64,000 nt of DNA from JADLGL01 sp050184415 (GCA_050184415.1 JBFXAJ010000005.1:62001-126000); one strand, 5' to 3'; counted from the first letter of the stretch, positions 36,370 through 48,536 are shown. A program made the numbers and translations. Notes: a model not told the origin generated them from the sequence alone.

Positions 36370-37122
36370 CTAAAGCGCGGGCCCTGCGTCCCGGTTCCGC
36401 ATGCGCAGATTGGTGGTCATCGCGGGCTTCAGCGCCGGCGCAGTCCGACGCCGGGAGGAGCGCGCCTCGACCTTCTGGCGGACCACCTTCGTCGCCTCGA
36501 CGACGTGAACCCCGGCGAGCCGTGGCCACAGTACGGAGCCGAGGCGCTCCCAGTTGGTCCCGGCGCGGAGGAGCAGCGGGTTGGCGAGCGGTGGCATGTT
36601 GAGCGCGCCCGTCCAGGTGTTGGGCGAGAACATCGCCTCGCGCAGTAGCCCGCCGAGCTGGCCGCGGCTGAAGGGTCGGCCATGGCCGAATGGCGTCTTT
36701 TCCATGCGCGCCCAGATTCCCGCCCGGTTCGGGACCACGACGATGATCCGGCCGCCGGGCGCGGTGACCCGCCAGATCTCGCGGAGGAGGTCGAGGGCAC
36801 TGTTCGCGAGTTCCAGGCTGTGGATGAGGAGCACGCGGTCGACCGAGGCGCCCGGGAGCGGCAGGGCATCGTCGAGGATGAGGGCGCTCGCGTTCGGCTT
36901 GCCGCTCGGCCAGTGGATGACCCCGAGCTCGGCGGGCATGAAGGCCAGCCGATAGGCGGCGTCCTCGCCGAGCTGCACGAGATACGGCACGGGATAGCCG
37001 ATGCCGAGAATGCGGTCGCCGGCGACCGACGGCCAGAGCGCCTTGATGCGCACGCCAATCAGGCGGCGGGCGACGATCCCGAGCCGTTCGGCATAGAAGC
37101 TCCTGAGGTCCGTCACGTCCAT
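36370..37122 (-). CDS. class I SAM-dependent methyltransferase
   Basis: This is a 250-residue protein of a Rhizobiales methyltransferase family that begins MDVTDLRSFYAERLG. A motif-I-like ILGIGYPVPYL is weak, but later motifs are clear: DRVLLIHSLELANS, LREIWRVTAPGGRIIVVVPNRAGIWAR. The substrate is unknown. The C-terminal 30 residues are basic and poorly conserved in appearance. It faces gloB across 93 bases, a frequent arrangement. Confidence 0.82.
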   Translation of the reverse strand: MDVTDLRSFYAERLGIVARRLIGVRIKALWPSVAGDRILGIGYPVPYLVQLGEDAAYRLAFMPAELGVIHWPSGKPNASALILDDALPLPGASVDRVLLIHSLELANSALDLLREIWRVTAPGGRIIVVVPNRAGIWARMEKTPFGHGRPFSRGQLGGLLREAMFSPNTWTGALNMPPLANPLLLRAGTNWERLGSVLWPRLAGVHVVEATKVVRQKVEARSSRRRTAPALKPAMTTNLRMRNRDAGPAL

Positions 37123-37215
37123 GGCGCGCCGTTTCTATCATGGGAGCGGCGCTGCGCATTGCGGGGCGAACAATGCTAGGAACGGCCACGCGCAACCCGG
37201 CATTTTCGGCGGACC

Positions 37216-37983
37216 ATGGGCCTTCTCTACGACCTCTTCATCTGCCGGACCGACAATTTCGGCGTCCTCGTCCATGACGAGGCGACCGGAACGACCGCCG
37301 CGATCGATGCGCCGGACGCGGTGGCGATCGAGCAGCGGCTCCGTGCCCGGGGTTGGCACCTCGGCCTGATCCTGGTCACGCACCGGCACGGCGACCACGT
37401 CGCGGGCAACCGCGCCCTGAAGGCCCTGACGGGCTGCACGATCGTCGGCCCCGCGGCCGAGGCGGACGCGATTCCGGAGATCGACGTGAGATTGGGGGAG
37501 GGCGACGAGGTCCGTGTCGGCGAGACCATATTTCATGTGATCGCAACGCCCGGCCACACCGCCGGACACATCGCCTATTACAGTGCGGATGCGGCCGTCG
37601 CCTTCGTCGGCGACACCCTGTTCTCGCTCGGCTGCGGGCGCGTCGAGACCGACATGACGACGATGTGGCAATCGCTGCAGAAGATCGGCGCGCTGCCGCG
37701 CGAGACCGTGCTCTATTGCGGCCATGAATATACCGAGGCCAATGGTCGGTTCGCCATCACCATCGAGCCGAACAATCTCGACCTCGAGGCCCGCATCGCT
37801 GAGGTTAGCCGGCTAAGGGCGTCTGGAGGGATGTCGATCCCGACGAGCGTCGGGCAGGAGCTCGCGACCAACCCGTTCCTCCGATCCGACCGCCCGCGGC
37901 TGCGCCGCGCGCTCGGAATGGAGAAGGTCGATCCTGCGGAGATCTTCGCGACGCTGCGGCGGCGGAAGGATGCGTTCCGATGA
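37216..37983 (+). CDS. gloB: hydroxyacylglutathione hydrolase (glyoxalase II)
   Basis: This is a 255-residue metallo-beta-lactamase-fold hydrolase that converts S-lactoylglutathione to lactate and glutathione. The metal motif THRHGDH is at residues 55-61, with further ligands in TPGHTAGH, FVGDTLF and YCGHEYTEAN. The C-terminal glutathione-binding region is complete. Its stop overlaps the start of the cupin gene by 4 bases. Confidence 0.96.
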   Translation: MGLLYDLFICRTDNFGVLVHDEATGTTAAIDAPDAVAIEQRLRARGWHLGLILVTHRHGDHVAGNRALKALTGCTIVGPAAEADAIPEIDVRLGEGDEVRVGETIFHVIATPGHTAGHIAYYSADAAVAFVGDTLFSLGCGRVETDMTTMWQSLQKIGALPRETVLYCGHEYTEANGRFAITIEPNNLDLEARIAEVSRLRASGGMSIPTSVGQELATNPFLRSDRPRLRRALGMEKVDPAEIFATLRRRKDAFR

Positions 37984-38438
37984 CCGCCTCGTCGCTGACC
38001 GCCGCCGAGGTGATCGAAATCCTCGGCCTTGCCCAGCATCCGGAGGGCGGGCATTTCCGCGAGACGTTCCGCGATCCGTTGCCCGCCGATGGCCGCGGCG
38101 CATCGACGGCCATCCTCTATCTCCTCTCCGCCGGCGAGCGTTCGGCCTGGCACCGCGTCCACGACGCATCCGAGCTCTGGCACTACCACGCCGGTGCGCC
38201 TCTCCTCCTTCGGGTCTCCGAGGACGGCGCGACGGTTGCCACGTTCCGCCTCGGAGCTGATCTCGCCGCCGGCGAGCGGCCGCAGGCGATCGTGCCGCGC
38301 AACTGGTGGCAGGCTGCGGAGAGCACCGGGGCCTGGACCCTCGTTGGTTGTACGGTGGCGCCCGGCTTTGACTTCGCCGCGTTCGAGCTCGCGCCACCCG
38401 GTTGGGCGCCGACTTCCCCCAACGGGGTGTCCGAGTAG
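37980..38438 (+). CDS. DUF985 cupin-fold protein
   Basis: This is a 152-residue small cupin. Conserved marks of the family are LAQHPEGGHFRETFRD, SAWHRVHDASELWHYHAG and the late cluster GFDFAAFELAPPGW. The histidines in WHRVH and WHYH could bind a metal. Function is unknown. It is coupled to gloB by an ATGA overlap and may act in the same stress or detoxification setting. Confidence 0.9.
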   Translation: MTASSLTAAEVIEILGLAQHPEGGHFRETFRDPLPADGRGASTAILYLLSAGERSAWHRVHDASELWHYHAGAPLLLRVSEDGATVATFRLGADLAAGERPQAIVPRNWWQAAESTGAWTLVGCTVAPGFDFAAFELAPPGWAPTSPNGVSE

Positions 38439-38511
38439 CGGCGGGGGGCGGGCGGTCGAGCGAGGGACGGGCCGATGCCCGGCAGATTTCTGTTGCAAGA
38501 AGGCGCCAATT

Positions 38512-38537
38512 TGCCATTCCGTAAGGACGGTATGGCA
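38512..38537. promoter_or_regulatory. inverted repeat upstream of the NYN-domain gene
   Basis: An 11-base inverted repeat with one mismatch (TGCCATTCCGT, 4-base spacer AAGG, ACGGTATGGCA) lies in the 222-base gap before the NYN gene, about 125 bases from its start. It could be an operator or an RNA hairpin. A sigma-54 site was considered because of TGGCACG but the matching TTGC half is missing. Confidence 0.4.
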
Positions 38538-38660
38538 CGCTGGAAATCGCACGGAAGGCGATCGCCCCCTCAGCCTTCGTCCGAGCGGTCGCGTACCTGC
38601 CCGCACGCCGCAAAAGTGCGCTAGGCTGGCGTACCCAGCGCGGCAGGGTTGAACATTGCC

Positions 38661-40430
38661 ATGGTTCGAGCGGTCAAAAGCGTCCTCTTCTTCGACTATG
38701 ACAGCATGCATCGCGTGCTGCTGCGCCATGGCCCGGCGATCGCTGACTTCATTGGCTCGCGCGCGGGCACGTGGGTCGAGGCCATCGAGTCCGGCGAGCT
38801 CTTGACCCCGCCGCCGGAGGAGGGCCGGCGCCGGTTCGTCGTGAAGCGCTGCTATGCCGATCCTCGCCTTCTCGGGAAGAACCGGGGCTGGATCAGCGCC
38901 AACGGTCTTCAGATCGTCGACTGCTCGGTGCCCCCGGGCCTGGAGCGCAGCGCGGCCGCCGTACACGTGTCGCTTGATGCGCTTGATCCGGGCGACGCGG
39001 CGGTCGACGAGATCGTCATCATGATGGCCGAAATGGACCTGTCGCCGCTGATCAGCCGGCTGCGGGGCCTTAGCCGCCGCGTGGTGATCTTTGCCGCCGA
39101 AGGAACACCCGACAGCTACACGGCGCTCGCTGACGCGGTCGTGACGGAGGCCCGGCTCGTGTCCGCGCTGTCGCGGTCGAACCAGGCCGACGCCGGTCGC
39201 AACGGGATTCCTCGGCCGCCGCGGCTGACGGCATCGCCCGTGCCGTCGGCACCGGCTCCGCAGGCGATCGAATCGCCACCGCCGGCGGCTGCGAACCCCG
39301 AGCCGCCACGGATGCCGCCGCAGCGGGCCGCCACGCCGTCACGGGCCGCGCCGCCGCCGCGTCGGGCTGCGCTGCCGGCGCGCCGGTCGGCGATCGACCG
39401 CGACGAGCTGGCGGCGCTGGTCCGCCGCATCCATCAGTCGACCAACGTCCCGCTGTTTTCGCCGAAGGCCTTCGGCGACTTGTTCCGCCTCCTGGTGGAG
39501 GACGTGCGGACGAACGGCTACCGTTTCCAGGCGACCGCGGACAATGTCGCGGCCGCGATGAATGCCCTCGGCCGCAACGTCACGAAGCGTCAGGTCGGGT
39601 TCGTCATCAAGGGCCTCGCGCTGCGCGGCCACGTCTTCAACGAGAACGACCGTCCGGAGGATCTGGCGGATGCGTTCTACGCCCAGGTCCTTTTCCTCGC
39701 CGAGAGCAGCAACCTCAACCTTACCGAGGGCGAGAAGAACCTCGTGCAGGCATGGGTCGTCGGGCTGCGCCGGGAAGAGCCGGCGACTCCCACCCCTGCA
39801 CCCGCGGCCCCGCGAGCGGCATCCGCCGCCGGCCGCATGCCGCCCGCGTCACGGCGGAAGGAGGCGGAGCCGCTCGTGACGCCCCCGCCTCCGCCGCGCC
39901 CCGCATCGCGGACGGTGGAGCCGCCGCGGCCGCAACGCATGCCCGACCCGCCACCGACGCTTGCCGCCGGCCGCGTCCGCGCGGCAACGCGCGCCGCCGA
40001 GGAGCGCGAGGCACTGCGACGGGCAGCTGAGGAGCGCGAAGCGGCGCGGCGCGCGGAGGAGGAGATCGAGGCCGCGCGCCTGGCCGACGAGGAAGCGCTG
40101 CGCGAGGCGACGCGGGCCGCCACCGCCCGGCCCACGCCGCGATCCGTTCTGGCGCAGCGCACGGCGCAGAACGGGGTGGCGATGCCCGAGCGGCGGACCA
40201 GCACCGCGGGGCCGGTCGAGGCACGGCCCGAGGCCGACCTCGAGGATTCGATCCTGTCGGCCATCGCCGACGCCGTGGACGTTCTGGTCGAGGACGAAGT
40301 CGGACCGCGGGCAGCGGCGCGCAGCGGCGGGGACGCTCCGGCGGTCCGCCCGCCGCCGCCGCCATCCGATGACGACGAGATCGGCGACGAGATCCAGCGG
40401 ATCCTGTCGACCTTCAGCCGCAACCGCTAG
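38661..40430 (+). CDS. NYN-domain protein with long Pro/Ala linker and Ala/Glu-rich tail
   Basis: This is a 589-residue protein. Residues 1-150 resemble an NYN (PIN-like) RNase-type domain: VKSVLFFDYDSMHRVL with acidic residues 12 and 14, and later DEIVIMMAEMDLSPLI and RRVVIFAAE. A Pro/Ala linker spans about 175-245. A second globular helical region (about 246-365) may be a winged-helix or OST-HTH-like domain. The tail is Pro-rich, then Ala/Glu/Arg-rich (EEREALRRAAEEREAARRAEEE), probably coiled coil. A role in RNA metabolism is inferred only from the fold. Its stop shares CTAG with the converging aroB stop. Confidence 0.72.
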   Translation: MVRAVKSVLFFDYDSMHRVLLRHGPAIADFIGSRAGTWVEAIESGELLTPPPEEGRRRFVVKRCYADPRLLGKNRGWISANGLQIVDCSVPPGLERSAAAVHVSLDALDPGDAAVDEIVIMMAEMDLSPLISRLRGLSRRVVIFAAEGTPDSYTALADAVVTEARLVSALSRSNQADAGRNGIPRPPRLTASPVPSAPAPQAIESPPPAAANPEPPRMPPQRAATPSRAAPPPRRAALPARRSAIDRDELAALVRRIHQSTNVPLFSPKAFGDLFRLLVEDVRTNGYRFQATADNVAAAMNALGRNVTKRQVGFVIKGLALRGHVFNENDRPEDLADAFYAQVLFLAESSNLNLTEGEKNLVQAWVVGLRREEPATPTPAPAAPRAASAAGRMPPASRRKEAEPLVTPPPPPRPASRTVEPPRPQRMPDPPPTLAAGRVRAATRAAEEREALRRAAEEREAARRAEEEIEAARLADEEALREATRAATARPTPRSVLAQRTAQNGVAMPERRTSTAGPVEARPEADLEDSILSAIADAVDVLVEDEVGPRAAARSGGDAPAVRPPPPPSDDDEIGDEIQRILSTFSRNR

Positions 40431-41566
40431 GGCGCGAGCTTCTCCACAAGGAACGCCCGGATGTCGTCCGTGGGGACATCCCGGGCAATGAAGGCCTGCC
40501 CGATACCGCGCATCAGGATGAACGTGAGCTGGCCGCGCGCGACCTTCTTGTCCTGCGCGATCAGCTCCATCAGCGCATCGGCCTGCATCGGCTCGCCGGG
40601 AATCTCCGCAAGGTCCACCGGAAGGCCGACGGCCGCGAAATGGTCGCGAACGGCAGCAGGCACATCGGGGCTGCATAGCCCGGTCCGCGCCGAATAGTCG
40701 GCCGCCAGCGCCATCCCGATGGAAATCGCTTCGCCATGCACGAGGCGATCGGAATAGCCCGTCGCAGCCTCGAGCGCGTGGCCGAAGGTGTGGCCGAGAT
40801 TGAGGAGCGCGCGGTCGCCGGTCTCCGTTTCGTCGCGGGCGACGATCGTCGCCTTCGCCTGGCAGCTCACGGTGATCGCATGCTGCCGCGCCGTGCCTCC
40901 CGCGAACACGTCCCGCCACGAGCGCTCGAGCCAGTGGAAGAACGGCGCGTCGTTGATCAGGCCGTATTTCGCGACCTCGGCGTAGCCGGCGCGGAAGTGC
41001 CGCTCGGACAGCGTGTCGAGCACCTCGGTGTCGGCAAGGACGAGCTTCGGCTGGTGGAACACGCCGACGAGGTTCTTGCCGCGCCTGGTGTTGATGCCGG
41101 TCTTGCCGCCGACCGAGGAGTCGACCTGGGCGAGAAGGCTGGTCGGCACCTGGATGAAGGCCATGCCGCGCCGCGCGATGCCGGCCGCGAAGCCGGTCAG
41201 GTCGCCGATCACGCCGCCGCCGAGGGCAATCACGACATCGTTTCGCTCGAGCTTCGCCTCGAGGATGGCATCGACCACCGCCTCGAGGACGGCGAAGCGC
41301 TTGCTCGCCTCGCCCGCCTCGGCGACGAAGGTCTCGGCCTGGACGCCGGCGGATCGAAGGCTGTCGGTGAGCGGAGCGAGATGGTGCCGGGCGACGTTGC
41401 TATCGGTCACCACGAGCGCCCGTGCCTTCGGCATCAGCCGCGCGACTTCGGGGCCTGCGGTGGCCAGGAGGCCCGGACCGATCAGGATGTCGTAGGAACG
41501 CGATCCCAGCTCGACATGGACGACGCTGGTGTTGCCGGTCGCTGTCTGCGCGATGGCCTCAGCCAT
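40427..41566 (-). CDS. aroB: 3-dehydroquinate synthase
   Basis: This is a 379-residue shikimate pathway enzyme converting DAHP to 3-dehydroquinate with NAD and a divalent metal. Family blocks are ALGGGVIGDLTGFAAG, QVPTSLLAQVDSSVGGKTGIN, NLGHTFGHALE and LVHGEAISIGM. It overlaps the end of aroK by 8 bases, with a GGAGAGAGG ribosome-binding site inside aroK. Confidence 0.97.
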   Translation of the reverse strand: MAEAIAQTATGNTSVVHVELGSRSYDILIGPGLLATAGPEVARLMPKARALVVTDSNVARHHLAPLTDSLRSAGVQAETFVAEAGEASKRFAVLEAVVDAILEAKLERNDVVIALGGGVIGDLTGFAAGIARRGMAFIQVPTSLLAQVDSSVGGKTGINTRRGKNLVGVFHQPKLVLADTEVLDTLSERHFRAGYAEVAKYGLINDAPFFHWLERSWRDVFAGGTARQHAITVSCQAKATIVARDETETGDRALLNLGHTFGHALEAATGYSDRLVHGEAISIGMALAADYSARTGLCSPDVPAAVRDHFAAVGLPVDLAEIPGEPMQADALMELIAQDKKVARGQLTFILMRGIGQAFIARDVPTDDIRAFLVEKLAP

Positions 41567-42167
41567 TTGCGGGGCCTCTCTCCGGGTGATCGTCGAGATA
41601 GGCGTCGAGTGCCTGGAGCAACTCGTCGATGACGGTGTCGTGCGCCACCTCGCGCGAAACGACGTGGATGGCGGCCTCGGCGTAGACCGGATAGCGCGCG
41701 TCGATGAGGCGGCGGAGCGTCCCTTCGGGATCCGGCCCCTTCAGCAGCGGCCGGTTCGACCGCCGGCGCACCCGCGACAGGAGGACATCGAAATCGGCCT
41801 TGAGCCAGATCGGGATGCCGTCGGCGTTCACGGCGGCGCGCGTCTCGGGGTCGACATAGGCGCCGCCGCCGGTCGCCAGTACGTGCGGACCGTCGCCGAG
41901 GAGGCGCAAGATCACGCGCCGCTCGCCGCTCCGGAAGTAGGCCTCGCCATGCTGCTCGAAGATCTCTTCGATGGTGGCGTTGGCGGCGCGCTCGATCTCG
42001 ACGTCGGCGTCGTAGAACGGGAGGCCGAGGCGGGTCGCGAGGCGCTTGCCGATGGAGCTCTTCCCGGCGCCCATCATCCCGATGAGCACGATCGGGCGGG
42101 CGCCGAGGCGGCGCACGATGTCCCGGCTCAGCGTTGGATCGGTCGGCGCCGGAAGCGGCTCGGTCAT
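41559..42167 (-). CDS. aroK: shikimate kinase
   Basis: This is a 202-residue kinase with P-loop GMMGAGKS at about residues 30-37, substrate-binding FYDADVEIE and YFRSGERRV, and ATGGGAYVD. It phosphorylates shikimate, two steps after dehydroquinate formation by its neighbour aroB. The ATG at 42167 is chosen; a longer frame to 42365 would run into the divergent small-protein gene. aroK-aroB faces the small-protein-xerD pair. Confidence 0.95.
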   Translation of the reverse strand: MTEPLPAPTDPTLSRDIVRRLGARPIVLIGMMGAGKSSIGKRLATRLGLPFYDADVEIERAANATIEEIFEQHGEAYFRSGERRVILRLLGDGPHVLATGGGAYVDPETRAAVNADGIPIWLKADFDVLLSRVRRRSNRPLLKGPDPEGTLRRLIDARYPVYAEAAIHVVSREVAHDTVIDELLQALDAYLDDHPERGPANG

Positions 42168-42324
42168 CTCGTTCACGGCACGGGTATTGCCGCGCGCCCA
42201 CGCCCCGTCAAGCGAGCCGGCCGCTTTCGTCGCGCCGGCGCCGCATCGCGCCTTGTCGCCGCCCGCGGCGCCAGCGACAATGCGAGTCGTTCGCATCAGT
42301 CCCGCGGGACCGCAGAGCGCTGCC

Positions 42325-42468
42325 ATGCCGACGCTGATCCGGCTTTTCGTCGCCCTCGCCATCATCGCGATCCTCGGCGCAGGGGCGATGTTCGCCTTGG
42401 CCTATCTGGTCGAGCCGGCGCAGCGCGAGATCGTGGTGCCGATCCCCGCCGAGCGGCTGGGGCTCTGA
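42325..42468 (+). CDS. 47-residue single-span membrane protein coupled to xerD
   Basis: This protein consists of a hydrophobic helix (about residues 3-27, LIRLFVALAIIAILGAGAMFALAYL) followed by VEPAQREIVVPIPAERLGL. The pattern of a short helix plus a REI-V-IP-RL tail is one I recall from many Rhizobiales at this position. Its stop and the xerD start share one base (TGATG), so translation is coupled. Function is unknown. It is often missed because of its size. Confidence 0.75.
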   Translation: MPTLIRLFVALAIIAILGAGAMFALAYLVEPAQREIVVPIPAERLGL

Positions 42469-43382
42469 TGGAGGGCGGGCGTCACATCGAAGCGTTCCTC
42501 GAAATGATGAGCGCGGAACGCGGGGCGGCGAAGAACACGCTGCTGTCCTACCGCCGCGACCTCGAGGATTTCGGCGGCTTCGTCGCGCGCCGCGGCGGCG
42601 TGGTGAACGCCGATGCCGATGCCCTTCGCGACTATCTCTCGGACCTCGACCATCGAGGCTTCGCGCCGCGGTCGGTGGCGCGCAGGCTGTCCGCGATCCG
42701 CCAGCTCTACCGCTTCTTCTTCGCCGAAGGCATCCGGACCGACGATCCAACCGGGACGATCGACGGGCCGCGGCAGGCGAGGGCGCTGCCCAAGATCCTC
42801 TCCGAACGCGACGTCGACCGGCTGATCGAGGCGGCCCGCCGCGATGCCGAGGACGCCGAGACTCCGGCGCGCCGGATCGCGGCGCTGCGTTTTTATGCCC
42901 TCATCGAGCTCCTCTACGCCACGGGTCTTCGCGTTTCCGAGCTGGTCGGGCTGCCGGCCAAGGCGATCGTCCCGGGCCGGCGGGTCCTGATGGTGCGCGG
43001 CAAGGGCGCCAAGGAGCGGATGGTGCCGCTGACGCCGGCCGCGGAGGCGGCCGTCGCGGCCTATCGTGCCGCGGCGAAGCCGGTTGGTCCGTTCCTGTTC
43101 CCGGCCGACGGCGCCGAGGGCCATCTGGCCCGCCAGGTGTTTGGCCGCGACCTGAAGCGGGCGGCGGGCCTCGCGGGGATCGCGGCGGCGAAAGTGTCTC
43201 CCCACGTCCTTCGCCACGCCTTCGCGAGCCATCTCCTCCAGAACGGCGCCGATCTCCGCTCCGTGCAGCAACTGCTCGGCCACGCCGACATCTCGACGAC
43301 GCAGATCTACACGCACGTCCTCGAAGAACGGCTCCGCCGTCTCGTGGCCGACCACCACCCGCTGGCGAAGACTCCGGGATGA
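42468..43382 (+). CDS. xerD: site-specific tyrosine recombinase XerD
   Basis: This is a 304-residue tyrosine recombinase for chromosome dimer resolution at dif. The N-terminal SAM-like DNA-binding domain covers about residues 6-90. The catalytic set is seen as Arg155 (ATGLRVSEL), Lys179, His246 and Arg249 (HVLRHAFASHLL), His272 (LLGHADISTTQ) and Tyr281 (IYTH). Length and position facing aroK are typical for alphaproteobacterial xerD. Confidence 0.95.
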   Translation: MEGGRHIEAFLEMMSAERGAAKNTLLSYRRDLEDFGGFVARRGGVVNADADALRDYLSDLDHRGFAPRSVARRLSAIRQLYRFFFAEGIRTDDPTGTIDGPRQARALPKILSERDVDRLIEAARRDAEDAETPARRIAALRFYALIELLYATGLRVSELVGLPAKAIVPGRRVLMVRGKGAKERMVPLTPAAEAAVAAYRAAAKPVGPFLFPADGAEGHLARQVFGRDLKRAAGLAGIAAAKVSPHVLRHAFASHLLQNGADLRSVQQLLGHADISTTQIYTHVLEERLRRLVADHHPLAKTPG

Positions 43383-43578
43383 GCTGCACCGAGAAGGAGA
43401 AGATGATGGACATGGCCAAAGGCACCACTGTCGCGGGCAATCCGGCGCGGCCGCTCCGGCGGGGCGGCCAGCGGGACCGGACGACGTGTCCATGTCGATT
43501 GCTTGACACCCAACGGGTCAAAAGCCAGTGTCCGCACCATCGCGGGGCGGCTGGAATCGTTTCGCCGCAAGGGTTTCC

Positions 43579-44532
43579 ATGAGGACATATCTCGATTTCG
43601 AGAAGCCGGTCTCCGACCTTCAGGGCAAGATCCAGGAGCTGCGCTCGCTCGGGACCCAGGGTGACGCCATCACCGTCGAAGACGAGATCGGGCGCATGGA
43701 GGCCCGAGCGCAGCAGCACCTCACCGAGATCTACGCCAAGCTGACGCCGTGGCAGAAGACGCAGGTCGCGCGCCATCCCGACCGGCCGCACGTGCTGGAT
43801 TATGTCCGCGGGCTCATCGAGGATTTCACGCCGCTCGCCGGCGACCGGAAGTTCGCCGAGGATGCTGCGATGGTGGGCGGCCTCGGCCGGTTCCGCGGCC
43901 GCTCGGTCGCGGTCCTCGGCCAGGAGAAGGGCAACGACACCGAGACCCGCCTCAAGCACAATTTCGGCATGCCTCGTCCCGAGGGCTACCGGAAGGCGGT
44001 CCGTATCATGGAGCTTGCCGAGCGGTTCGGCCTGCCGCTGGTCGCCTTCGTCGACACCGCCGGCGCCTATCCCGGCATCGATGCGGAAGAGCGCGGCCAG
44101 GCCGAGGCGATCGCGCGGTCGACCGATGCGAGCCTGTCGCTCGGCGTGCCCAACGTGGCGCTCGTGGTCGGCGAGGGCGGTTCGGGCGGCGCACTCGCCA
44201 TTGCCGTCGCGAACCGCGTGATGATGCTGGAGCATTCGATCTACACCGTCGCATCGCCCGAGAGCGCGGCCTCGATCCTCTATCGGGACTCGACGCGGGC
44301 GCAGGACGCGGCCACCAGCATGAAGATCACCGCGCAGGACCTGCTCCGCTTCGGCGTGATCGACGAGATCATCCTCGAGCCGGTCGGCGGCGCCCACCGG
44401 GCTCCGACCGAGACCATAGAGGCCGCCGGCGATGCGATCGCCAAGGCGCTGGTAGCGTTCGAGGGCATGCCGCCGACCGAGATCCGCCAGCACCGTCGCG
44501 ACAAATATCTGGCGATGGGGCGCGCGCTGTAG
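43579..44532 (+). CDS. accA: acetyl-CoA carboxylase carboxyltransferase subunit alpha
   Basis: This is a 317-residue AccA, starting MRTYLDFEKPVSDLQGKI, with GNDTETRLKHNFGM, FVDTAGAYPGIDAEERGQAEAIA (shown in two overlapping parts) and GEGGSGGALAI. With AccD it transfers carboxyl from biotin to acetyl-CoA, the first step of fatty acid synthesis. AAGGG precedes the ATG. It lies 196 bases after xerD; a TTGACA at 43503-43508 could be its -35. Confidence 0.96.
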   Translation: MRTYLDFEKPVSDLQGKIQELRSLGTQGDAITVEDEIGRMEARAQQHLTEIYAKLTPWQKTQVARHPDRPHVLDYVRGLIEDFTPLAGDRKFAEDAAMVGGLGRFRGRSVAVLGQEKGNDTETRLKHNFGMPRPEGYRKAVRIMELAERFGLPLVAFVDTAGAYPGIDAEERGQAEAIARSTDASLSLGVPNVALVVGEGGSGGALAIAVANRVMMLEHSIYTVASPESAASILYRDSTRAQDAATSMKITAQDLLRFGVIDEIILEPVGGAHRAPTETIEAAGDAIAKALVAFEGMPPTEIRQHRRDKYLAMGRAL

Positions 44533-44634
44533 GGCGCGACCGGCTCTCTCACCGCCTTGTCATCTCAGGGTTAACGGGTCGTCAATTTCCGCTGTGCTTC
44601 CTTCGCGGCCTGTGTCGCGTCGGGTGCGAGTGGA

Positions 44635-45630
44635 ATGGCAGGATCAGTAACGAGTCGACGGCGTACCTCGCTCGTCTCGAAGGTTGCGGGGCTCGCTCTG
44701 GCGGCAACGATGCTCGTCGGGTGCAACACCACCGAGCTGCCCGCCTATATGGCGCCGATCCCGCCCGAATTGATGAGCCGGATCGAGGCGATCGGGTCGA
44801 CCCCGATGGCACCGATCTATGTCCGCATCTTCAAGGAAGAGTCGGTCTTCGAAGTCTGGAAGCGCCGCGTCGACGGCGAGTATGCGCTGCTGGCGACCTA
44901 CGAGATCTGCGCCTGGTCGGGCGAGCTCGGACCGAAACGCGTGGAAGGTGACCGGCAGGCGCCAGAGGGCTTCTATACGGTCACGCCGGCGCAGCTGAAC
45001 CCGAACTCGAGCTACCACCTCTCCTTCGACCTCGGCTACCCCAACGCCTTCGACCGCTCGCTCGATCGGACAGGCTCGCACCTCATGGTGCATGGCGCCT
45101 GCTCGTCGGCCGGCTGCTACTCGATGACCGACGAGACGGTGGAGATCATCTACGCCCTAGTCCGCGAGGCTTTCCGCGGCGGCCAGCGCGCGTTCCAGGT
45201 CCATGCCTTCCCGTTCCGGATGACGCCGGAGAACATGGCGCGGCACCGCGGCAACGAGAACTTCGCGTTCTGGCAGATGCTGAAGGAGGGCTACGACCAT
45301 TTCGAGGTCACGCACCTTCCACCTGACGTCGAGGTCTGCGATTTCCGCTACGTCTTCGATCCGGTCGCCGAGGATGGCGCCGCGTTCGAGCCGCGCCAGC
45401 CGTGCCCCGACTTCGATCTCGCCCAGCCGCTCGAGACCCAGCTCCTCGCGCTCCGCAGCGCCGACCAGATCCGGTTCGATGCCGCGGTCGCGACCCTCGA
45501 GAATGGTGGCACGCTCTTGGCGGGGATGCCGGCGACAGCCACGGCTCTCGTCGATCCGATGACGACCGCGGCCGTCCCGGCTGCGCCGCGTCAGCCGTCG
45601 GCTTTCCGCCAGTTCTTCGGGCTGGATTAG
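44635..45630 (+). CDS. L,D-transpeptidase-like (YkuD family) lipoprotein
   Basis: This is a 331-residue protein with a lipoprotein signal (lipobox LVGC, Cys30) and a YkuD/murein-transpeptidase-like domain at about 60-200. The catalytic motif is HGACSSAGCYSM, with His153 and Cys161. The C-terminal region (about 215-331) is Pro/Ala-rich and not recognised. It probably modifies or cross-links peptidoglycan from the outer face of the inner membrane or from the outer membrane. It converges on secA. Confidence 0.85.
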   Translation: MAGSVTSRRRTSLVSKVAGLALAATMLVGCNTTELPAYMAPIPPELMSRIEAIGSTPMAPIYVRIFKEESVFEVWKRRVDGEYALLATYEICAWSGELGPKRVEGDRQAPEGFYTVTPAQLNPNSSYHLSFDLGYPNAFDRSLDRTGSHLMVHGACSSAGCYSMTDETVEIIYALVREAFRGGQRAFQVHAFPFRMTPENMARHRGNENFAFWQMLKEGYDHFEVTHLPPDVEVCDFRYVFDPVAEDGAAFEPRQPCPDFDLAQPLETQLLALRSADQIRFDAAVATLENGGTLLAGMPATATALVDPMTTAAVPAAPRQPSAFRQFFGLD

Positions 45631-45706
45631 CAGGGCCTCAGCAAGAGCCGATCCGGTCGACCGTCGCGATTTGAGCGGAAAGGGGCGAACGGCGCCTGCG
45701 GCCGCC

Positions 45707-48472
<2,766 letters not shown>

Positions 48473-48536
48473 GATGATCCTTTTGCCGGCGGCGCCGCTG
48501 ACTTGGAACCGCCGCAGAGGCGCGGTCGGGCGTCGG

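Noticed and set aside
38531..38550. Sigma-54-like site TGGCACG before the NYN gene
   Set aside because: The matching TTGC element at the required spacing is absent; the bases are part of an inverted repeat instead.
43379..43582. 67-codon open frame between xerD and accA
   Set aside because: It begins by overlapping the xerD stop, has Cys/Arg/Pro-rich unstructured content and ends inside accA; it has no ribosome-binding site and no sign of a family.
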